Shown here one piece after another: positions 25,401 to 39,600 of a stretch of 64,000 bases of DNA. This DNA is from Diphasiastrum complanatum (lineage: Eukaryota > Streptophyta > Lycopodiopsida > Lycopodiales > Lycopodiaceae). Location of the stretch: positions 509,973-573,972 of the forward strand of contig CM055113.1 in NCBI GenBank assembly GCA_029204225.1, read 5' to 3'. A model generated the notes under the pieces. It was not told the origin of the DNA and did not search any database. It worked only from the letters and a program-made list of their open reading frames with translations. A program made the translations under genes and the position numbers. The first letter of the stretch is position 1; each line of letters opens with the position of its first letter.

Positions 25401-27215
25401 GTGTCCCTGAAGCCCTGTTTAACGTCGAACTTCGGACGGACGTTGCGGGCCGACCGTCGGTCGTTTGCTCGTCCTATTTGTTCCCACAGGTTCATATCGA
25501 GGTTGTCCACTGGCCGAAACAGACGGCACCTGAAACGGATCCCGTTCGGAGAAACGGGGCCATCGGACGGAGAGTTGCAAAACTGGTCCATTTCGCTTGA
25601 CCTAATTGTGTTTCTCTTGTCGTGGACAGGTCCATGGCGGTGAACTCTGCAAAAGTGGCCATGTACCGCAATTCACCCTTGAGCTTGTGTAGCCGCTCAA
25701 GCATGATGAACTGGTAGGCGAAGCAGGTGCAAGCGGGCTTCTTCAAGTCGAGCCTGCATTGACAAACGGAATGAGAGGCACACATGAAACGAGCAAAAAA
25801 AAAAGAAGCATCTTGAACGAGCCAAAAAATAAGTGACAGCTTACCTGCTGAATGTACGGAAAAGGGCTGTCATGCGGCGCTTGCGTGTGACGAAGTCCAC
25901 AACCGCAAGTGCCCTCGTGAGAATCTCACTGACCCAAGGGAGGCGCCCGATGGAATGCAGGAGGAGGTCCAGTGAGTGTGCGGCGCATGGAGTCCACACA
26001 ATGGAGGGGTAGTCTGCCATAAGAAGCTCCCCCATACCGCGGCAGTTGGACGCATTGTCCGTCACAACCTTTCGCGATACGTTCACACGATCAGTCCACA
26101 GCTTGGAAACACATTGCAATCAATCGAAAACTACGCAAAACTATTGTATCAACATTAAGCAGCAAATGACAAGCAACTAATGAAAGAAGATTATACCTGG
26201 ACAACGCACTGTGGTCCGACCTCCTCTATCGTTGCGCGAATGATGTCGTAAATGTACTCGGCCGAATGCACTCTCCCTACCTCGGAGGCGTCGATGCTGC
26301 GCAAGAACATGGAACCGTAACAACTGGAAACAATAACGTTGATGAGTGGACGTCTGCGACGATCAGTCCACCCATCAGCCATGATGGAACAGCCGTATCT
26401 ATCCCGAGCCTCATGTAGTGCGGCCAGTCTCTCTCCGATTGATGCAACCCGGTCCTGGAGCAAAGGGCCACGTAGTGCGTCGGCTGTGGGTGGTGTGTAG
26501 CCGGGCCCGCAGACTGCAACTTTCGAGATAGCCTCTCGAAAGATGCGGGATGATGCCATGATAAAGGGGAGGTTCAGGTCATAGAGCATCTGTGCTATGG
26601 TCCTGGTGGCCTCTCTGTGCTGCCCCTCTCTGAAAGATCCCGGCATGGACATCTGTTTGGTGCCTCGAGATGTGGATGGCCGGGAGGATGGGGATGGACA
26701 ATGTGGATCTGGAGGTGGTGGTACAGGTGCAAGCGCGGAAGCGGAGGATGTGGACGGGCCGTGCAGATCTAACGGTGATGGCACAGGCGTACGTGCAGCA
26801 GTGGAGGCTGTGGATCCATGGGGAGTACTGGCGGAGGGGGTACGGGTGGCTGTGGCGGAGGCGGTGGCGGTGGCGGTTGCGGATGCGACCGTGGGGGCGG
26901 TGGCGCTGGGTGTACCAGTGGCAGGGGCTGTGGCAGTGGGTGCACCAGTGGAAATAGAGTCCGCGGCATCTGTGGACGGCTCGTCGGGCTCAGCAGCTGG
27001 CTCAGAATATGTCTCGATAATGCGAGCCCTCTCCGCAGCGGGGATGACCATACAAACGCCGATCCCGTAGCGTCCCCCCGTGGGTCGGACTCACAACCCC
27101 CCCAGATGTGCTCGAACCCGAGAGGCGTTCCCTGTGAATTGCTTTCGACAAAAAGGGCAACGCCACTTCTTGTCGGGCATCACCTCCACCTCATCCCAAA
27201 TGGGACGAGCAGCCA

Positions 27216-27280
<65 letters not shown>

Positions 27281-27556
27281 GAAGCACGCAAATCCAATAT
27301 CTCTCTCCCACCCTAAATCCTAAACCCTAAACTCAAGCACCCTAAAACCTAAATCCTAAACTCACACACACACACACCATGTCTCGTACACGCGTGCACA
27401 CACACAAATCCTCTCTCTCTCCGTCCCTCACACTCTCTGTCTCTTCCTCTCTCTCTCTCACACAGATCACCACACACACACACATCTGTATGCACACAAA
27501 TCAACAATATCCACACACACACACACATAAATTACCACACAATTTTCACACAAACA

Positions 27557-27616
<60 letters not shown>

Positions 27617-30600
27617 GCCACTCACTCTCTCTCTCCCTCTCCCGCCCTCTTTCTCTGCTCTCGGGTTCTGCGGAACAGTCCGCAGGGCCCGCGCGTTGTT
27701 TTTTTTTTTTCTTAAAACGCGTCCGGGGCCCAGACGCGTCCGCGTCCGGACGCCGGACGCGTCCAGCCAAAAACTTAAAAAAATAGGACGCGTCCGCGTC
27801 CGGGCGTCGGACATGGACGCGGACGCGGGCATTCCGGCCCGGACCCTCATGTCTGGAACAAACCAACAACCAGAGCAAGCAGCAATTTAGCACACACTAG
27901 GCACAAGAAAAACAACACAGACTGTTAACCGCCTAAAGTTTTTAACCTTGCCTGAATAACTGCAATGACAGCATCCCTATGAGTAACTGTAATTAACTCT
28001 CTTGCATTGTTAAGTCAAGCAATTTTTCCGGGTGTTTGGTCAAGAAACTCAAGTTTTTCAAATTAAAGGCTGCAGCTTACCTTGGCACTTTTCAGCTCCT
28101 TCATTTCCCCAAGTGCCACCTCTGAAAGGATTATTAGACCTACAGGGTTGGCCTTGGAGGTGTAACAATATTGGCCGCGAGGAGGCCCAAAAATCAGTTT
28201 TTTTTTTACAACAATTCTGACAGCGGCGATTCGCGAATCGCGATTCGCTACAACTATGCACTATCAATGGAAAAAGGAACAGTTAACAATCTCACTGCAT
28301 ATCAGGATAATTTCATGCCAATCTGGTAGACGAAGGGTGCCAAATAAATGCAAAAGTAGATAATGCTATGCTTTCAACTAGACCCAAAGCCAATATGATA
28401 GATCAATATTGCCATCTAGAGATAATAACATAAATCATAGGAGATACAAAGAACCACCAACGAACTAGATTTTGGGGGCTTTTACTTTTTCTTTTATTGC
28501 CTTTAAAGAGCATCTTTTATTTAAAAAAGAAAAGGTTTTTGGGCCCAATGGACTGTTGGGGCCAGTATGCATTGGTGCAGGCACTTTCTCTCTCCACAAA
28601 AAAAGTTTGCCTCCACCATCGCTGCTGCAGCCTCCATCGCTCCTCCCATTTGCTTCACTCATGCAACTTCCTTGTCAGTGCACTGGAGATCGAACAAGAT
28701 TCTTCAGAGTCTTAGATCATTTTGAAGCCAAAGGAAGCATCAGAATGAAGCTTTTATCTAGTGTGTAGGCTGACAAACAGCCCTCAATTTTCAAGATATT
28801 CTGGGACTTTTTTGCATAGCTTAAGATGTGGAAGTCTAGATTAGATGTGTTTGAGCACGTACTTTGGGGGAGCTAGTAGGGTTTCAAGAGGTTCAGGAAT
28901 GGAAGGGTTCAGTGCAAACATTGGGATTGTGTCTCTGAAGGGGGGTTGCAAAAATATATATGCCATTTGCTGGGTGTGAAAAGTTGCACAAGGGTGTCTC
29001 AAACAATGAAGCAGTTACTGATCTTGCAAGTAGAGTTGGGGGCATGTGGACAATTTCCAGGAAGGAAAAGGGGAAGCAAGAATGGTTCAGACACAAACCC
29101 AACAGTAGCAAGGAAAGAGGGGACATGCAAATTCTGGAGGCAGTTAGATGGTGTTCATCATTCTCTGAAGAGGGTTAAGTTCGAGGTTCGAGGTTGCTTT
29201 GCAAGAGGTTCTTTCCTGAAGCAATCCCCTTTAATGTCATAAAAAATAAGCATTCTGCAGAGATGATAGTTGAGGCAGACAAAGCAAGGCCCAGTTGTAA
29301 GCCAATGTCATATTAGACACTAAGAGTCGCAACTTCAAAGAGGAACCAAGATTGGTGCACAAAGTGTCACATGTGTTTCTTGATTAGTGGGTTCAGCATG
29401 GCTGCACCATTGTTTGTGATGGTTGTGACACATGTTGTAACCAATGATTAAATTTTTGGCTACTAGTGTTTATAGCTCAATTTTCCTATTTAGTGGGGAT
29501 GCTAGTGGCACTGAAACAAGACATTGGTGATTTAGAATGGTTTGATCCAATTCTTCAAACAGCACGCAAGGTTGCCATGCTTATCATTTCTCATTCTAGA
29601 ATGTTGGCCTCGTTTTGTAAGTTGAGTAGCCATGAGCTTATGATACCCTTTGAAACTAGGTTCAGCTAATCTACATCAGGTTGGGAAGTTTATCGAATGT
29701 AAGGGCAGCCCTTTGTCGCCTTGTGGTTGGTGAAGAGTGGCATCGATTGCCATCATGCAGGTCTGAGTTTTGCCCCAAGACCGAAAGCATTGTATCAAGC
29801 CTCAAGGCTACCTTTTGGGAAGATGTTCAGAAGATTGTAAACCTCTTGAGTCCTATCTTGAGGTTGCTAAAAATTGTGGATAGATAGGAAGCCACCATGA
29901 CATTTAAATATGTATTATGAGCTCATAGAGGGGTTAAGGGAAACTCCTGCCACAGAGCCATGATAGAGGACAATACAATTGTGGAGGAGTTATGCATGGC
30001 ATGATTGGAGGTGATGCACTCACCATTGCATGCAACAAGGCATGTTTTGCATTCACAGTAGCATAGCACGGGGCAAGAAGCTTATGAGGATGTCATCGCT
30101 GGCTGGATGATAATTTTAAAGAGGCTCACAGGTGAGAACACAAATGAGATCACTAAAATTGTTGACCCTCGATCACACAAATAAAAAGGAAGTTGAAGAT
30201 TGCCACCATGGAGAAGCTGGTTAATATCCAGAACTAAAATTGCAAGACTAGGAAGAGAGAGATGAGGATGATTGTTCTTGCAGCTGAGTGGAGGAAGGGA
30301 TTGAATTTGCAAGGCATGGCTCCTGATCCCACTTAGCCTCAGATTGATACTACCATGGATTTGGATGATGAGGATGATGTGGATTTGGAGGTCAGAGAGG
30401 ATCTGGACCTCGAGGATGATCCAGCATAGGACGACCGTCACAGGCCATGAGGATACTTAGTTACATTATAAGTGACACAACATATGCGGCTATGTTTCTT
30501 GTGGTGACTAGTTAGAACTTGAATTCATTCTTCAGAGTTGTACAACAGATTACATGATAATTGAAACAAAACTTTGTACTTGAAACAAGTTTGAATCTTG

Positions 30601-33600
30601 GTTAAAGCACGACAGGCTTAATTTGCAATCTCCATTCTCTTGATATGATATGAGGTATTGTTTTTGATTAAAAATTTAAGGTTTCATTTAAGTTTAAGCA
30701 TCATGACTTCAAAATACATCGCATGTTTGTACTGATATTGTGATGTCTGCATTGCCGATGCTCTCCACTTTGATGCTGTTTATTGTATACATAATTAATG
30801 GGCATTTTTTTCTAGATTTGCAAGAATGATTCTCTTGAAAGCCCTAAAATCAGAAAACCGTTTCAAAAGCATGGTCATTTTTCCAAATGTTTGCAAAGTG
30901 TTTCAAACATTTCATGTTTGGAAGTTTCAAACGGTTTGTTGCTACACTGCATGGACCAAATGCTATGACATTATAAAAAATTTAACAACACCCTAGAGAA
31001 TTATGTATCCTTGGGGATTGTGGCAATAAGAGAAACACATACCTCTAGCAAAATTGAAGAAAGCACGATAGGAGCTAGTGGAATCTATGGGGCACCTACG
31101 TTCACCAAATTGACTTTGAGACAATATCTCATGTACAAGATGTGGTTATTTTGTATCTATAGAACCCTCATGATTATGATCTCGTGGCTCATCAATAGCA
31201 TTTGAGATGATAGAACCTAGCCTATGTTGCATCAAGAAGATCATGTGCCACTATTGCCTCTCAAATCGCATATGTAGGACCCTTGGATGTATCTGTGTAT
31301 GCCTCACCACACAAATTCAAAACTTTTGCTACAACTTAAACATCATGTGAACCATCTAGATAAAAATCATCATAGATCTCGCAATTGGACCATCATGTTT
31401 ACAATCTAGAAAACTTTGTTGCAATTGGAACATTTTGTGCTTCATCCTCGATCATAACTAAAATAGAAGGTGGCTCATCTACAAATGGCTTTGCTCTTTC
31501 GACAACATCTGGTGAACCATCAAAATGTTGTAACTATGTAACCTCCATTGTAGTCCCTCAAAATCATGTAGCTATGTAACCTCCTCAAGTACTCATCCAC
31601 CTTTTTCTTAGCAAATTGAGCTCCCTATTGTCTTGTGTTCTCATCCAATTATTTGTTAGGAATTCATGTTTATTTGATACCCCTTAGTGTGAGTATGGCC
31701 ATGCCTGCATGCTATTATAGGGGCCATTAAGTTGTGTTAGGAGCATTACTATTTATAATAAATTCGTTTTCTATTGCTTTTGCATGTAGGTGGGAGCACT
31801 ACTTCTAGATTAGGACTTGTTTTATTACTTAGAAATACATCTTGGGTCTTTACCCAATATAAGTAGTAATTTTAACAATTAGCTTTTGTTCTTTTGCTAT
31901 TTGCTTTAGGATTTTAGCTTTTCACATAGATTAGAGAAACTAAATATGTAGGTTGGCGCCCCACCACAATTCATTCCGGTGTGTTAGAGCTTTGCTCAAT
32001 TCTCCTATAATCTGAATGCTCTTTATGTTGGAATGGCAAAGTGGAGCCACAACCCACACTCAAAGAAATCCCATAAGTAGAAGTGGGACTTTGTTCAAAG
32101 TGGATATAAGTGGTAAATGTCTAAGTGTTTAATGTCCCCTAGTACCAGCCCCTTTGCACGTAAGGGGGAGCACTTGGATTCGTGGGCGGCTAGGCATCCG
32201 GGGACGGGATCCCGGAACGCGGCTCACGGAAGGGGCAAAAGGCTCCATGATTTTGGTGCAACCTCTGAACCAGAAAGGTTAAGTTGCATCACGGTGCAAC
32301 CTCTGAACCAGAAAGGTTAAGTTGCATCACGGTGCAACCTCTGAACCAGAAAGGTTAAGTTGTATCCGTTGAAAGCCCACCAAATTCTTACATGGTATCA
32401 GAGCAGGCAACGTGACCTGTGCCCCACTTTGAGGGGGAGTGTTGGAATGGCAAGGTGGAGCCACAACCCACGCTCAAAGAAATTCCATAAGTAGAAGTGG
32501 GACTTTGTTCAAAGTGGATATAAGTGGTAAATGTCTAAGTGTTAGGGACCCAACTCTCTTGGGTCCCAAACCCACACTTGAGACTGGACGATGACTGGGC
32601 CTGTAGACTTGACCGGTGACTCGTGAACCTGCATGGTTGCCACGTGTCATGATCCAGGAGTGCACATGGCTTGGAGTCTCTCTCCTTGGAGGTATACAAG
32701 GGGAGGACTCATTTGCCATCCATTCTGTCTACCTAGGAGGAGGTGAATGGAGAGCGTGTGCACGGCCAGGATGTGTTGCTAGCGTGAGGCAGGAGATGGC
32801 TGAGAGCCTAGGCGGTGGTATGGGACGCCGTCTGGGATGGAGGTCGGATCCAGCTTGATACGGTCACAGACCAGGGCACGGTGGGTGGACCCGGACTAGG
32901 TCCTATGGCAGGGTGGAACATGAATCGTTCGGTCTCTTGTTGTTAACCGGCACCTGGAGGTTTGCAGTAAGTAAGTTTGTAACATATGGTATCAGAGCCA
33001 CTGCATGCTGAAAGCAGGTGCGTTGATCCGTGGTAGATGTCTTGTAATTTACGATGCTTCTAACGGAATTCAAAACGGGCTTAAATCGTGTTTTTAAAGC
33101 ACTTTTGTGTGTTTGTCCTTCTTTGCTGTTTTTGTTTTTTTGGATGAAATTTTTCAAAAAAAAACAGTTGTGGGGCCCTTAGCAGCGTGCCACGTGGACT
33201 GTCCAGAGGCGGACAGGTGGCAGTCCTCCTCAACTTGCAATTCCGCTTCAGGTTGAGGTAACGGACGGTGTCAAGGGTCCCCTCCCAGCGCAAAAAAGGT
33301 GGTTGCTCGCTGTCTGAGCAGCGATGGAGTAATACATCAAAAAACTTGTGGTGGATCCTCCTTAGCGCTGCCACATGGCACTGTCCGGGTTAGGACAGGT
33401 GGCACCTTCAAGCGGAAATCTGTTCCGCTCAAGATTGGAGGCCCGAGTCTTTGTTTCACGGGCCAGAAATGTCAAATAAAGTTGCTTTTGACCATCTCCC
33501 GTTGGAAAACAACGATGGAACCTCGTTTCTGATCTGATCATTCCAGAAAAGGAATGTTAGCCAGTGATGAGGGTACAGGGGGATCTGGCTGCCTACTGGC

Positions 33601-36600
33601 CAGAATTCTGGTGGGTGGCCAGTATCCTACTGTGGTGCCAAGGTGGCAACGTATGGCCACTTGGCAGTTTGTAGGAAAGCATGGAGAGGGAGGCATACCT
33701 CTCCTATGCATGAGTTTTTTTTGGGAAGAAGAGGTGGAGGTGGTGGTGCATCCTTCTTCTTGCTCTCTCTTATTCCTCTTGGCAGCCATGGACAATACCA
33801 TCTGGTTTGTGAAGAGACAGCAAGAGTAGCCTTGTATCTACTTTCCTTGAGTAGCTTTTGATTCTCTTCTATCATCTCTTCTTAATTCACCTCTCTTCTC
33901 TCTGTAAAAATGGAGCCTACTCCTACTACACAGCCTATGTCCCCTGTTCATGAGGCTACAGTATTTGCCTCTGTCTTAGACCCTGATGCTTTGATGCTGG
34001 CTATTAACAGTCTACAACAACAGATTGTGGATATGCAAGCTAAGCACAGTCGGGATCAGCAGGACCTCAAGGAATTGACACACTAAGGCAATTGGTGCAT
34101 CAACCCTTGTTTACTTCTGAAGTTTTTGCTGGGGAAAAGAAGGATAGAACCCCGGAGGCGGTCTTGCAATGGCTGGATCGATGGAATTTTCACTTTTCCA
34201 TGCACGATTCATCCGAGGATAACAAGATCAATCTCGCCGTCATGTACCTGCGAGGTAAAGCATTTACCTGGTGGCAAGATATAAGGGGTAAGCCTAAAGT
34301 TCCTAGAAATTGGGAGGATTCTTGTAAGGCCTTTAAGGCGGCCTTCCTTCCTATTCTTGATGATTTTGAATTTTACCGTCAGTATGCAACGATCCGTATG
34401 GGGAACCGGCCCCTGGATCAATATTTACAGGAATTTCAAGAGGTCCATTCTCGTTTTGCAACTAGAATAGATCCCTTGCTAGTAAAGTTGCATTTTATAC
34501 TTGGGTTGCCAAGAGACTACCAGCTAGACGTCAGGAGGAACCAGCCTCTTACCCTCGAGATGCCGTTCGCTTCGCCAGAATCTACGATGATACTCGTACG
34601 ATGGCAAAGCCTGAGACTGGTGTCTTGCCCGACGTAAAGGGTAAGAGGCCTTTCTTTCCAAAGAAATTGAAAGATAAGGCAAAGGAAGGGGCTTCAGGTT
34701 CAGGGAAATCGAAGAAAAGATCTACCTTGGACCAAGAAACCTTCAAAAGGGGCATCTTTTAAGATGCCAGGTAACTCTAGCATATCTAGTGTAGATCTTT
34801 CCTTTGCTAGTAATTCTGTGTGTGAGCATTGTTGTTTTAATACGGCTGTTTTTGGCCCTCATGACCTCATTCGGATGAAGGGGGTTGTGGGTGGTCAAGC
34901 CGTAAGTGTTTTATTTGACGATGGTTCCACAAATAATTTTATTAACGCTAATTTGTTGCAGAAGCTAAAGGTAGAAACAAGGCAAAGTGACCACCGATAC
35001 ATAGTGAAGCTGGCAACTGGAGCAGAAAGCCAAGTTTGGGACCGGATAGTCCCACGTCTACCAATAGAGATTCAAGCCTACAAGGATAAATTAGACTTTC
35101 ATATTATGAATCTAGATAGGGTAGATGTTATACTTGGTAGAGAGTGGTTCTATGAGAGGAACGACTCTGTGAAGAAAAACTATGAACACACAGTTTGTCG
35201 TTCTTACATAACGGCTCACTCATAGAATTGAATGGAAATGTTGATATTTCTAATCCGTATATGCTTTCTGCTTTGGAAACTGTTAAATGTATGGATATTG
35301 TTGATTGCAGTTCTTATTTATGTTGGTTAAAAAAATTTATTTACCAGGAAGAAAGTAGTTTGCAATTCTACAATCTCCAAATGGAATTAATGTCTAGTAA
35401 CCTAAAACAAGAAAACTCGTCGGAAGGTGAAATTTTTAGGAAACTTAGACAAGAATTTAACGATGTATTTCCTGAACAGCTTCCTGAGGGTCTTCCCCCC
35501 TCTAGGGGTGTTGACCATGGTATTAAACTAATTCCTGGTAGTTCTCCTATATCATTGTATCCATTGGATGAGTACTATTGAAGAGGATGAGGTTTATAGG
35601 CAATTGCAAAATTACCTTAAGATGGGCCATGTTAGGCCTAGTAAATCTCGCTGGGGGGCACCTGTGCTCCTTGTTGATAAAAAAGACGGAGGCACTCGTC
35701 TTTGTGTGGACTTTAAAAAGTTGAATAAATTAACGATTAAAAACCGTTATACTTTGTCGCGAATGGATGAACTGGTTGATCGATTGCATGGTGCAAAGTA
35801 CTTCACCAAAATCGATTTGAGATTAGGGTATCATCAGATTCACATAAAGACTGAGGATATTGAAAAAACCGGGTTTAGAACTAGGTACGGCCATTATGAG
35901 TTTCTGGTTTTACCATTTGGCTTGACAATTGCTCCAGCGACTTTCCAACAGATGATGAACGATCTTTTTCATCCATATTTGGGAAAGTTCGTAATAGTCT
36001 TTTAGATGATATTCTCATCTATAGTAAGACCTTGGAAGAGCATGAGGAGCATCTCAGGACTGTCTTAAAGTTACTTAGACAGGAGAAGTGGATCCTAACA
36101 AGCCGTATGTACTTGAAACGGATGCCAGTGACTATGCTATAGGCGCAGTCCTATATCAGGATGGTAGGCCGGTGGCTTTTGAAAGCAAGAAGTTGGACCC
36201 TGCTCAAAGGCGGTATTCCACCTATGACAAGGAACTTTTTGCTGTCATTAATGCCTTGAAAGTTTGGAGACATTATTTGTATGGCTCCCAGTTTACTATA
36301 GTTACTGACAATCAAGCGTTAAAGTATATTAACGATGTGGTCGACCTTAGGGGTCGTAAGGCCAGATGGTCAGAGATGCTCCAAGAATTTCATTATGTCA
36401 TTGAGTACCGGAAGCGTACTTCTAATAGTGTCGCGGATGCCTTAAGCCGGATTGGAGAGGTTAATCAGTTAAGCTTTTCTGAGATCCAATCTGAGTTGTA
36501 TCTGTCCTTAAGAGATTTGTGTAAGACCGATAGCTACTTCGGTCGTATTCGGCTAGACGTCCTGGCAGGTTCTAGATCTAGTGATGAGCTTGGAATGCAG

Positions 36601-39600
36601 GATTCCAAGATTTCTCCTCAGGACAAGATACAAAGAGACTATTCCATTAGGAATGGGTTGCTTTTCCGGAATGGAAAGGTTTGTGTGCCAGAAAATGATG
36701 GTATAAGGGCCCAAATCCTACATGAATGTCATGACAGCCCGTGTGCAGGGCACCTTGGCGCTCAACGGACACTTGACTTAGTAAAAAGGAACTTTTAATG
36801 GCCAAATTTAAAAAGTCAGGTGGAGGCATATGTTAGCAAGTGTGCGCAATGCCAAGTTAACAAAGCTGAAAGAGTTAAGGCAGCTGGTTTGTTAATGCCC
36901 TTGGAAATTCCCGAAAGAAAGTGGGAAAGCATTTCCATGGACTTTGTGGTTGGGCTACCTCGGACGGGGAAGCAAAATGATGCCATTTGGGTAATAGTTG
37001 ACAGGTTAACTAAAATGGCGCAGTTCATACCAACCAAGTAGACTGTCAAAGCTTTTGAACTTGCTCAGCTTTTTGTAGAAAAGTTGTTCAGGTTGTTTGG
37101 TTTGCCGAATGACATTGTTAGTGATCGAGATCCAAAGTTCACTGGCAAATTCTGGCAAGCGGTCTTTGAGAAATTAGAGACCACACTAAGTTTGGGGTCA
37201 TCAGATCATCCTGAATCGGATGGTCAGACAGAGAGGACAAACCAGTCTATGGAAGATATGCTTCGGGCATATGTTTCCAGAAGACAGTCAAATTGGGAAA
37301 GGTACCTTCCAGTGATTGAGTTTGCGTATAATAGCGCAAAGCACTCAACGACGGGTTTTAGTCCATTTTCTCTGATGTATGGTTTCTAGCCTAGGCCTCA
37401 AAGCCTCAAGATTAAAGCAGCAGTAGATTTCCTGCATGATATGCAAGAAATGTTGCTTGTTGCTCGCGAAAACGTAAAAACGGCTCAAGATAGAGCCCAA
37501 TTTTACGCTAATCAAAAGTGACAACCTAGGGTCTATGAGGAGGGGGCTTGGGTATATCTTAGAATTCCAAAAGATTCTAAGGTACTAAGGACTGGAAAAT
37601 GTCCTAAGTTATCACCTCGTTACGCAGGGCCATTCCGTATAGTAAAGAAACTCCATCGGAATGCATACCAGCTAGAACTTCCTCAATGGGCTAAGGTACA
37701 TCCAGTTTTTCACATTAGTCGTTTAAAGGAACGACTTGGTGGAAAGGATAATGCCTCAGGGGAACTTAGTTCGGCTGGAACGTCAACGTGGGCTCAGAAA
37801 CCGGCAGGTAACTAAGTACTTGGTTCCTTGGAAAGGAAGTTCCGAGGACAATGATACTTGGGAGAAGGAACATGACCTCAAACTGAGATTCCTTGGATTC
37901 CTTCCTTAGATAAGGAATTTTTTAAGGAAGAGGGAATGTTAGGGACCCAACTCTCTTGGGTCCCAAACCCAGACTTGAGACTGGACGATGACTGGGCCTG
38001 TAGACTTGACCGGTGACTCGTGAACCTGCATGGTTGCCACGTGTCATGATCCAGGAGTGCACATGGCTTGGAGTCTCTCTCCTTGGAGGTATACAAGGGG
38101 AGGACTCATTTGCCATCCATTCTGTCTACCTAGGAGGAGGTGGATGGAGAGCGTGTGCACGGCCAGGATGTGTTGCTAGCGTGAGGCAGGAGATGGCTGA
38201 GAGCCTAGGCGGTGGTATGGGACGTCATCTGGGATGGAGGTCGGATCCAGCTTGATACGGTCACAGGCCAGGGCACGGTAGGTGGACCGGGATTAGGTTC
38301 TATGGCGGGGTGGAACGTGAATCGTTCGGTCTCTTGTGGTTAACCGGCACCTGGAGGTTTGCAGTAAGTAAGTTTGTAACACTAAGTGTTAATGTCCCCT
38401 GGTACCAGCCCCTTTGCGGGTAAGGGGGAGCACTTGGATTCTAAGGCGGCCAAGTGTTTATTTCTTGGTTATGATAATCAAGAGAAGGGATACAGGTTAT
38501 ATGACTTGGAGGGTAAGAAAATAATCATAAGTAGGGATGTAATCTTTGATGAGGAGGCAACTCATAAAGATATAGAAATATATTTTGATAAGGATCAAGA
38601 TGGTGAAATCCCTATATTATGTGACGAGTTATTACAGGAACCTGAATCGACACATGTATCGCCTACGCCAATTCAAGAACCTAAAGTGTCTTTGGTTGAG
38701 ATAGGAAAGAGGAAGGAGAGGTCAATTATATGGGATACTTATTCACCTCCTACTTCACCAAGCAGGAAGCATCCTACATCAGAAGCTCGAAGATTGCCTA
38801 GGTGGTACTATGAAACTATCAAGGATAGTGTTATTATGGAAGAGGGAGAGTCCAGTACACATGGAACTAGGAGATCTTGAAGATCAAGATCGACAGGAGG
38901 TTCGACAAGAGGATCATCATGAAGATGGGGATGTAAATTTTGCATATATGGCCACAGTATTAGAGACCAAGGATCCATCTACTTTTAGAGAGGCTGAAAA
39001 AGAGGATATTTGGAGGAAAGCTATGGATGAGGAGTACGATGTAGGAATTCGATGGGCCTTCAATGGATACAACTTAACCTTTGTGGTTCAGAGATTGCAC
39101 CAAAATCATGGAGCCTTTTTGCCCCTTCCGTGAGCCGCGTTCCGAGATCCCGTCCCCGGACGCCTAGCCGCCCACAAATCCAAGTGCTCCCCCTTACCCG
39201 CAAAGGGGCTGGTACCAAGGGACACTAAACACTTAGACATTTACCACTTATATCCACTTTGAACAAAGTCCCACTTCTACTTATGGGATTTCTTTGAGCG
39301 TGGGTTGTGGCGGGCCACTTTGCCATTCCAACACTCCCCCTCAAAGTGGGGCACAGGTCACGTTGCCTGCTCTGATACCATGTAGGAATTCGGTGGGCCT
39401 TCAATGGATACAACTTAACCTTTGTGGTTCAGAGGTTGCACCAAAATCATGGAGCCTTTTTGCCCCTTCCGTGAGCCGCGTTCCGGGATCCCGTCCCCGG
39501 ACGCCTAGCCGCCCACGAATCCAAGTGCTCCCCTTACCCGCAAAGGGGCTGGTACCGGGGGACATTAAACACTTAGACATTTACCACTTATATCCACTTT

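Larger units (their letters stand above)
24457..27854 (-). mobile_element. Inner hAT element with GGACGCGTCC subterminal palindromes
   Basis: The 10-base GGAACAAACC occurs directly outside both ends (24447-24456 and 27855-27864), longer than the usual 8-bp hAT duplication but convincing. Both ends carry clusters of GGACGCGTCC and GCGTCCGGACGC (24465-24512; 27716-27835). The terminal inverted repeat itself is weak. It carries a decayed hAT transposase on the minus strand and is nested in the element at 23872-28255. Confidence 0.7.
23872..28255. mobile_element. Outer hAT-like element with AATCGCGATT subterminal words
   Basis: ATGCACT flanks both sides (23865-23871 and 28256-28262; 7 of 8 for an hAT-sized duplication). 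The left end reads GCAATTCAGAATCGCGATTC; the right end reverse-complemented reads AGTTGTAGCGAATCGCGATT. The palindrome AATCGCGATT is at both ends only. Without the inner insertion (24457-27854) and its duplication it would be about 1 kb and noncoding, so non-autonomous. Confidence 0.6.
32540..38381 (+). mobile_element. Full-length Ty3/gypsy chromovirus-type element (5842 bp)
   Basis: Two 445-bp LTRs flank a PBS (32987-32999), gag, protease, RT, RNase H, integrase, a chromodomain-like tail and a PPT (AAGGAAGAGGGAA, 37924-37936). The target duplication CTAAG lies at 32535-32539 and 38382-38386. By eye the LTRs differ at about 12 of 445 positions, mostly C/T and G/A changes. The element is no longer autonomous (frame lesions and an RT-RNase H deletion). 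Confidence 0.93.

Noticed and set aside
26597-27330. Plus-strand Gly-rich frames at the hAT locus
   Set aside because: Antisense to the Ala/Pro-rich linker of the minus-strand hAT transposase.
27312-27362. CCCTAAA repeats as a telomere or interstitial telomere
   Set aside because: Only a few imperfect units amid microsatellites inside a transposon; better read as telo-box motifs.
32026-32392. TRIM as a Cassandra element
   Set aside because: Cassandra LTRs hold a 5S-RNA-like segment; none is recognisable in this LTR.
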